A stretch of 11,211 nucleotides of DNA from contig JAQVWW010000009.1 in NCBI GenBank assembly GCA_028709505.1, positions 1 through 11,211 of the forward strand, in the 5' to 3' direction. Positions within the stretch are counted from its first letter, which is position 1. Each line of letters begins with the position of its first letter. Below are positions 7,037 to 11,211 of the stretch, one piece after another. The notes below the pieces were generated by a model. It saw only the letters and a list, made by a program, of their open reading frames with translations. It was not told the DNA's origin and did no database searches. Origin of the DNA: Eubacteriales bacterium (lineage in GTDB: Bacteria > Bacillota > Clostridia > Christensenellales > UMGS416). The translations under genes and the position numbers were made by a program.

Positions 7037-7061
7037 TTAATTAGTTTTACAAACAAATTAA
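7037..7061 (-). promoter_or_regulatory. Inverted repeat, likely operator of the FabT-like regulator
   Basis: This 25-base inverted repeat has 11-base arms, TTAATTtGTTT and AAACtAATTAA, with one mismatch per arm (lower case) and a three-base centre. It touches the last base of the -10 box and covers the predicted transcription start, where a bound repressor would block RNA polymerase. It is strikingly AT-rich in GC-rich surroundings. The size and AT-rich palindromic form fit MarR/FabT-type sites, though it is not identical to the streptococcal FabT box as I remember it. Confidence 0.7.
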
Positions 7062-7088
7062 TTATAGCGTCGGATTCGCAGATGTCAA
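7061..7088 (-). promoter_or_regulatory. Sigma-A-type promoter of the fab/acc operon
   Basis: A perfect -35 TTGACA (7088..7083) and a perfect -10 TATAAT (7066..7061) are separated by 16 bases. The expected start is near 7054, giving a short leader of about 30 bases before the fabT ATG at 7023. It is the only promoter of this quality that I see in the window, and it should drive the whole fab/acc cluster. Confidence 0.88.
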
Positions 7089-7327
7089 GTTTTTTTACGG
7101 CAGGGCAAAACGAAAACCAAACGCCCGGCTAGCCGATTCCGCGCGCGTAAGCCGCCGCGGCGCTGCTTTGCGTCCGTTTTGGCACTGCGCGCCGCGTCAA
7201 AAATTCGCAAGGTGTTCGGCCGCCTGCAGGCTGCACCGTATCCGGATTTGCATAATTTTAAAGCCCGAAAGCAAAGGCCCAACGGCGGTGGCCCGACTCT
7301 TTTACCGGCGCAAAAAGGCTGCCGGCC

Positions 7328-7354
7328 GCCGGCGCGCATGCGCCGGCTTTTCTT
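7328..7354 (+). terminator. Terminator-like hairpin at the edge of the repeat array
   Basis: An eight-base stem GCCGGCGC/GCGCCGGC with a GCAT loop is followed on the plus strand by TTTTCTT. On the minus strand a T run (7316..7312) lies about a dozen bases past the stem, so the hairpin may also act in that direction with alternative pairing. No plus-strand gene lies upstream, so its role is unclear. Confidence 0.45.
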
Positions 7355-7359
7355 GTCGC

Positions 7360-7750
7360 GGGCACTTCCTTCCCGTCTCGCGCGCACCCGGCACATCCGC
7401 TTGGCCTTGTCCCGTTGCCGGCCATGCGCGGCCGCTGCGACGATGCAGCCCAAGGCCAGCCATCGGCACGGCGATACGGCCGGCGCGCACGCGGGCACTT
7501 CCTTCCCGCTTCGCCCGCACCCGGCACATCCGCTTGGCCTTATCCCCTGCCGGCCATGCGCGGCCGCTGCGACGATTCAGCCCGCAGGCCAGCCATCGGC
7601 ACGGCGATACGGCCGGCGCGCACGCGGGCACTTCCTTCCCGCGTCGCCCGCACCCGGCACATCCGCTTGCCCTATCCCCTGCCGTCCACACACGGCCGCT
7701 GCGACGGTACGGCCAATGGGCCGGCCATCTACTGTTACGGCTATCCTGCC
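7360..7750. repeat. Direct-repeat array, 133-base period, two good copies plus a degenerate third
   Basis: Each unit begins GGGCACTTCCTTCCCG. Unit 1 spans 7360-7492, unit 2 7493-7625, and unit 3 starts at 7626. By hand alignment units 1 and 2 differ at about nine positions, including two single-base indels that cancel and keep the period at exactly 133. Unit 3 matches well to about 7705 and then only loosely, so its right end is approximate. Units contain GC-rich self-complementary stretches (for example GGCC-ATGCGC-GGCC and ATCG-GCACGG-CGAT) but no spacer structure. The period is not a multiple of three, so a protein crossing the array would show its repeats in three different frames. This argues for a non-coding repeat. 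I do not recognise the family. Confidence 0.9.
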
Positions 7751-7896
7751 CCCCCTTGGCCGCGCCCGTCCCAACGTCTCTTTGCGCCTGCGTACACGCC
7801 CAATCGGCCTATGCCCGCGGCAAAAGATGCCGGTTTCCCATTTATCGAGCGGCTTTTCCGTCCTTCCCGCACCGTACCTTGCGCCGTTGCGGCAGC

Positions 7897-7928
7897 AAAA
7901 AAGCGGCGGACGAATCGTCCGCCGCTTT
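7897..7928 (-). terminator. Rho-independent terminator of the thrC-PHP-VanW unit
   Basis: A nearly perfect inverted repeat (12 to 13 pairs, AAGCGGCGGACG paired with CGTCCGCCGCTT around a three-base loop) is followed on the minus strand by six T residues (7902..7897). It lies about 32 bases after the VanW stop codon. On the plus strand only three T residues follow, so it should work mainly in the minus direction. Confidence 0.93.
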
Positions 7929-7960
7929 GCTGTCTTCATGCGGGCCGGTGCGCACGACGC

Positions 7961-9553
7961 TTACCGGTGCCCATCCTCCTCTTCGCCCACTTCAACGCCT
8001 TGGGTGGGTGCCGGCGGCGCCGGCGTCTCGGTGGCCGGCCGCGTCTGCTTGCCTACATAAACAATTTTACCAAAAGGCCGGTAATAGTCGGTATACAGCA
8101 CCTTCTCGTCCGCCTTTTCGCCGGTTTCGAGGTTCCAGTACACCAGCGAGGCCTGGGCCTTGACGCCGTCGCTGGCTTCACGGTACACGTATTCCTCGTC
8201 CTTGTAGGTGACAAACTGCGCGTACTCGCCGTCTTTATCCACCCGCGTGTCCACCTCTTCGGGCGCCAGCACCTTCTCGACGATGGTGCTGACCCGCTCG
8301 ATGGCCCAATCGTTGGGCAGCGGCAGGCCATATATCTGCACGTTGGCGTATTGACCGTCGTACCAGGCCTTGATGAACATGGGGCCTTCGCTGACGTTGG
8401 TAAACTTTAGATCCGAATTGGGCCAGTTAACCATGGCGTCAAAGCCCTTTTTCACATAGGTGGACGCAATGGAGTGCTTGGAGCGCTGATCGATCCGGCA
8501 GTTGGCCATCAGCGCCGCATTATACAGCGTGGTGGAGGCCTGGCAGACGCCGCCGCCGTAGGTCAGCTCGCTGGTATAGTCGCCGGCCACACCCGGCGCC
8601 TGCAGATAGCCGTTTCCGGCGCTGCGCTCGCCGGTGGTCTCGTTAAACGAGACAGTCTGCCCGGGCTGTATCACCATGCCGTTGAACTTCGACAGCGCCA
8701 GTTCCACGTTCTTTTTTCGGTCCTTGGTACCGCCCACCTTGGTGCGAAAAGGCTGCGCCTTCCACTTGTTTTCGTCGTCCTTCATGCGTATCAGCGGCGT
8801 CGTGCACCGTTTTAGGAACTCCTCGGAATACTCCGATTTTACGTCCTCGATGGGCAGCGCCAGCGTCATCCCCTTGCCGGCGGAAAAGTTCTGAAAAACA
8901 TCGCTAAGCGCCTTATCCTTGTGCAGCGTCACGCCGTCCCGGCCGGCCTTGATGGTAAACATCTGCTGCGGCGTGTCGCCGGCGTCCGGGTCGAAAACAA
9001 TGGTGGCCTCTTCGGCGGGCAGGCCCAGGTTTTGGGATATCTGCTCAAAGATAGCCTGCACCAGCTGCTCGTCGTAGCGGTATTGCAGCGTCAGCGCCAC
9101 GCCTTCGTCCTTGACGCGCCGAGCCTCTTCCCTGTCGCGCTTGCCGTCTTCGCCCACGGCCAGCATCAGCGCCTGGTCGGCCAGGTCATGCAGGTTGGCC
9201 TCGACGCCCAGCTGCTGGCCGCTGTAAGCCCAGCTCTGATCCAGATACGTAAACGTGGCGGTGGTGGCGGCAATGGTCTGGCTGACCGCCGGCTGCAGCT
9301 TGTCGAGAATCTGCTGGTATGTCATGCCCGATATGTCCACACCGTCTATCGATACGCCGCGGGTTACCCGATCCACGTCGCCATTGGCGGTGGCCATCAG
9401 CGCACCGGCCACCGAAACCGTCAGAATGAGCGTCAGCCCCAGCAGCACCACCGCCGGGCGGGCCCGCCTGCGGCCGGCGGCGTGCCGATTATTCTTCTTT
9501 TTGGTTCTTCCCGTGGCGTAAGTGCTACGGCCGCGGGCTCTTTGCGTGCTCAT
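7961..9553 (-). CDS. VanW-domain, peptidoglycan-binding-like membrane-anchored protein
   Basis: This 530-residue protein is probably anchored in the membrane with most of it outside. A basic N-terminus (1-33) precedes one hydrophobic segment (about 34-54, AVVLLGLTLILTVSVAG). Two regions of the type called peptidoglycan-binding 4 (YoaR-like) follow at about 65-135 and 165-240. Then comes a VanW domain (about 266-408), with VSFNETTGERSAGNGY and the signature GGGVCQASTTLYNAAL (333-348; Cys337). The part from about 415 to 500 resembles the G5-like tail of YoaR-type proteins, which I hold loosely, and the end is Pro/Thr then acidic. The biochemical role of VanW domains is not established; despite the name they do not by themselves imply vancomycin resistance, and no van genes are nearby. 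Its start overlaps the stop of the PHP gene (ATGA), with AGGAGG seven bases ahead. Confidence 0.92.
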   Translation of the reverse strand: MSTQRARGRSTYATGRTKKKNNRHAAGRRRARPAVVLLGLTLILTVSVAGALMATANGDVDRVTRGVSIDGVDISGMTYQQILDKLQPAVSQTIAATTATFTYLDQSWAYSGQQLGVEANLHDLADQALMLAVGEDGKRDREEARRVKDEGVALTLQYRYDEQLVQAIFEQISQNLGLPAEEATIVFDPDAGDTPQQMFTIKAGRDGVTLHKDKALSDVFQNFSAGKGMTLALPIEDVKSEYSEEFLKRCTTPLIRMKDDENKWKAQPFRTKVGGTKDRKKNVELALSKFNGMVIQPGQTVSFNETTGERSAGNGYLQAPGVAGDYTSELTYGGGVCQASTTLYNAALMANCRIDQRSKHSIASTYVKKGFDAMVNWPNSDLKFTNVSEGPMFIKAWYDGQYANVQIYGLPLPNDWAIERVSTIVEKVLAPEEVDTRVDKDGEYAQFVTYKDEEYVYREASDGVKAQASLVYWNLETGEKADEKVLYTDYYRPFGKIVYVGKQTRPATETPAPPAPTQGVEVGEEEDGHR

Positions 9554-10437
9554 CCGTGTTCCTCCTGTTGATCGAGCAATTCCCCGATAAAGTCATATGT
9601 GCCGGGCAGTTCCCGGCCGCTGGGAAAGCCGTATCCCGGCTCGGGGGAGGGGCTCTGCGGCCCGTGGCAATCGCTGCCGTAGGTCATCGTCAAGCCCAGC
9701 TGTGTCGCCCAGGCGGCGTATTGCCGCGTTTGATCGGCGGTGTGGGTGGGGTAAAATACTTCCAATCCCGCCAGTCCCAACGCCGACAGTCGCCGAACGG
9801 CCTCATACAATTGCCGGGCGTCCCACCCGTGTACGCGGCCGGGATGGGCCAGCACCGGCCGGCCGCCGCAGGCCAGAATAAGCGACAGCGCGTGGTCGGC
9901 GCTGATGCGCTGCCGGGGCACGTATGCGACGCCGCCGGGCTGCAAAAAGCGGGCGAAGGCGTCGTGGATATCGGCGGCGTAACCGCCGGCTATCAGCCCG
10001 CGGGCCACCTGCATGCGGCCGTAAACGCCGCTGGTCGCTTCGGGCCGATAGGCCTCGGGCAGTTCTATGTTCAGTTCGCGCAGCCGCTCCAGCAGCCGCC
10101 GGTTGCGTTGGCTGCGATTGCGGCGCATTTGCGTGATAAGCTCTTCATAGGCGCCGCTGTGCACGCGCAGGCCATAACCCAGCAGGTGCAGCTCGGCGCC
10201 GTCGTTGACGGAGATTTCCACGCCGGGTATCACGCGCACGCCCAGGCGCTTCCCTTCGGCCAACGCCTCGGGTACGCCGTCCACGCTGTCGTGATCGGTG
10301 ATGGCCACGCAAAAGATGCCCAGCCGCGCCGCCCAGCGCACCATCTCGCCCGGCGTGCACGTGGCGTCGGAGCGCGTCGTGTGCAGGTGCAGGTCAAAGG
10401 GCATCCCGCGGGCAAAACCCTGCTCTTGTCTTTCCAT
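9550..10437 (-). CDS. PHP-domain metal-dependent phosphoesterase (RNase AM / YciV type)
   Basis: This 295-residue cytoplasmic protein belongs to the polymerase-and-histidinol-phosphatase (PHP) superfamily. It has all the expected metal ligands: DLHLHTTRSD (15-24), TDHD (47-50), PGVEIS with Glu74, HLLGYG (His84), LAHPGRV (His198) and GSDCHGP (Asp256, His258). Length and motif order fit the E. coli YciV group, known as a 3',5'-nucleoside-bisphosphate phosphatase and 5'-3' RNA exonuclease. The substrate here is not proven. The start at 10437 is one base after the thrC stop; GGAGG lies 13 bases ahead, rather far. An internal Met at codon 12, closer to the first motif, lacks a ribosome site. The open frame extends to 10527 inside thrC without similarity. 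It ends in an ATGA overlap with the VanW gene. Confidence 0.9.
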   Translation of the reverse strand: MERQEQGFARGMPFDLHLHTTRSDATCTPGEMVRWAARLGIFCVAITDHDSVDGVPEALAEGKRLGVRVIPGVEISVNDGAELHLLGYGLRVHSGAYEELITQMRRNRSQRNRRLLERLRELNIELPEAYRPEATSGVYGRMQVARGLIAGGYAADIHDAFARFLQPGGVAYVPRQRISADHALSLILACGGRPVLAHPGRVHGWDARQLYEAVRRLSALGLAGLEVFYPTHTADQTRQYAAWATQLGLTMTYGSDCHGPQSPSPEPGYGFPSGRELPGTYDFIGELLDQQEEHG

Positions 10438-10438
10438 A

Positions 10439-11211
10439 CTACGGTACAATCCTCCGGGCGGCGTCCAGCATCGCGTGCTTATCGCAGCTGTCGACGTTGC
10501 CGCGGGGCCGGCCCCACAGCCCGGCAATGCTCGTGGGAATTTCGGTGCCGGTCAGCCGGCTGAGCGCCGCGCATTGGCCCTGGGCGTCGGCCGGCGCGCT
10601 ATGGCCCAGTGCGCCCAGCACGTCGGCGGCAAATTTATAGGGGCTGGCGGTGGAGAGGATGACGGCCTTGTTGCCGCGGTTCTTCTCCCACACGTTCCAA
10701 GCCACCGCCGTGTGCGGGTCCAGCAGATAGTGGTAGGCGTCCCACACCCAGCGTATCGTGGCGCGGGTGGCGTCGTCGTCGGCGCAGCCGGCGGCAAAGG
10801 TGCTGCGCAGGCCGGCCATCAGCGCGTCGTTCACGCCGTATACGCCGTGGGTTTTCAGTTCCTCCATCATATGGCGCACCGCCGCGGCGTCCCGCTGGCT
10901 CAATTCATACAGCAGCCGCTCCAGATTGCTGGATACCAAAATATCCATCGACGGCGATATGGTCTTATAAAACTGCCGCCGGACGTCATACACGCCTTGC
11001 TGGAAAAAGTCGGTCAGCACGCGGTTGCGGTTGGAGGCGCAAATGAGTTTGCCTACGGGCAGGCCCATCTGCGCGGCGTACCAGCCCGATAAAATATTGC
11101 CGAAGTTGCCGGTGGGTACGACAAAATCCAGCGGCTCGTCAACGGACAGATCGCCGGCGTTTATCAGTTCGCACCAGGCGGAAAAATAGTAGACAATCTG
11201 CGGGGCCAGCC
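10439..11211 (-). CDS. thrC: Threonine synthase (C-terminal 256 residues, cut by window edge)
   Basis: Threonine synthase converts O-phosphohomoserine to threonine with pyridoxal phosphate. The frame is open from the window edge. It reads PQIVYYFSAWCELINAG, then VVPTGNFGNILSGWYAAQMG, which binds the cofactor phosphate in this family, then LICASNRNRVLTDFFQQGVY and TISPSMDILVSSNLERLL. These are signatures of the long (about 490-residue) bacterial and yeast type enzyme. The Schiff-base lysine lies in the missing N-terminal half. The C-terminal region (to DAARRIVP) ends at a TAG. The family usually shows a similar C-terminal segment about here, so the end looks natural rather than truncated. An ATG at 11068 is internal, not the start. 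The PHP gene starts one base after the stop, so the two are probably co-transcribed. Confidence 0.96.
   Translation of the reverse strand, partial: LAPQIVYYFSAWCELINAGDLSVDEPLDFVVPTGNFGNILSGWYAAQMGLPVGKLICASNRNRVLTDFFQQGVYDVRRQFYKTISPSMDILVSSNLERLLYELSQRDAAAVRHMMEELKTHGVYGVNDALMAGLRSTFAAGCADDDATRATIRWVWDAYHYLLDPHTAVAWNVWEKNRGNKAVILSTASPYKFAADVLGALGHSAPADAQGQCAALSRLTGTEIPTSIAGLWGRPRGNVDSCDKHAMLDAARRIVP

Larger units (their letters stand above)
7089..7895. other. Gene-free region between the thrC-VanW unit and the fab operon
   Basis: About 800 bases hold no gene I can support. From 7089 to 7327 I see nothing recognisable. At 7328..7354 there is a terminator-like hairpin, from 7360 to about 7750 a 133-base repeat array, and from there to 7895 GC-rich sequence without obvious structure. 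Long open frames run through it on both strands, but their products are Arg/Pro/Ala-rich, resemble no family, and shift frame from one repeat copy to the next. No tRNA, rRNA or mobile-element gene is visible. Confidence 0.7.

Noticed and set aside
7024..7056. Upstream ATG start for fabT at 7056
   Set aside because: It lies in the operator and at or before the expected transcription start, so the mRNA would not contain it with a ribosome site.
7255..7282. Weak minus-strand promoter TTGGGC-16-TAAAAT
   Set aside because: Only a partial match, with no gene directly downstream except fabT, which already has a consensus promoter closer by.
7302..7691. Minus-strand open frame through the repeats, and the neighbouring one at 7085-7498
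   Set aside because: Same frame-shifting repeat problem, no ribosome site I can defend, and the second one ends at the fab operon -35 box.
7360..7750. CRISPR array
   Set aside because: The whole 133-base unit is repeated; there are no short repeats with variable spacers and no cas genes.
7168..8163. Long open frames on the plus strand (7168-8163, 7179-8060, 7415-8410) across the repeat array
   Set aside because: The products are Arg/Pro/Ala-rich without family resemblance. The repeat translates in a different frame in each copy, and the frames run into the VanW gene antisense. High GC alone explains the lack of stops.
7961..9553. Vancomycin-resistance gene
   Set aside because: VanW domains are common in ordinary surface proteins, and no vanHAX or vanRS genes are in the window.

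Overview
The window comes from a GC-rich bacterial chromosome. Every gene I can support lies on the minus strand, so the biology reads from right to left. The gene content and order point to a low-branching or gut-type Firmicute, most likely a GC-rich member of the Clostridia: a FabT-like MarR regulator heads a fab/acc cluster that uses FabK rather than FabI, and the next operon encodes a VanW-domain surface protein. The class-level placement is an inference from gene content; I cannot name a genus.

Right part (11211 to about 7897): a three-gene transcription unit. It holds the C-terminal half of threonine synthase (thrC, cut by the window edge), a PHP-domain phosphoesterase of the RNase AM/YciV type, and a membrane-anchored VanW-domain protein. 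The genes are nearly fused (TAG-T-ATG, then an ATGA overlap). The unit ends in a strong rho-independent terminator just after the VanW gene.

Middle (7896 to 7089): about 800 bases without a credible gene. It contains the most unusual structure here, a direct-repeat array with a 133-base period (two well-matched copies and a degenerate third), flanked on its left by a terminator-like hairpin. Because 133 is not a multiple of three, and all reading frames run through it, it looks non-coding.

Left part (7088 to 1): a fatty-acid synthesis operon in the order fabT-fabH-acpP-fabK-fabD-fabG-fabF-accB-fabZ-accC, the last gene cut by the window edge. This is the arrangement known from streptococci and related Firmicutes. 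A consensus sigma-A-type promoter (TTGACA, 16 bases, TATAAT) precedes fabT. A 25-base inverted repeat at the predicted transcription start is a good candidate for a FabT-like autoregulatory operator. Together the genes supply malonyl-CoA (AccB, AccC, presumably AccD/AccA beyond the edge), load it on ACP (FabD), condense (FabH, FabF), reduce (FabG), dehydrate (FabZ) and reduce again (FabK). All catalytic residues I could check are intact. Genes overlap or are spaced by about 10 bases, except for a 56-base AT-rich gap before acpP that may hold an internal promoter.

Most of the window is a well-known metabolic cluster. I see no convincing new system in it; the repeat array is the only structure that known gene families do not explain.
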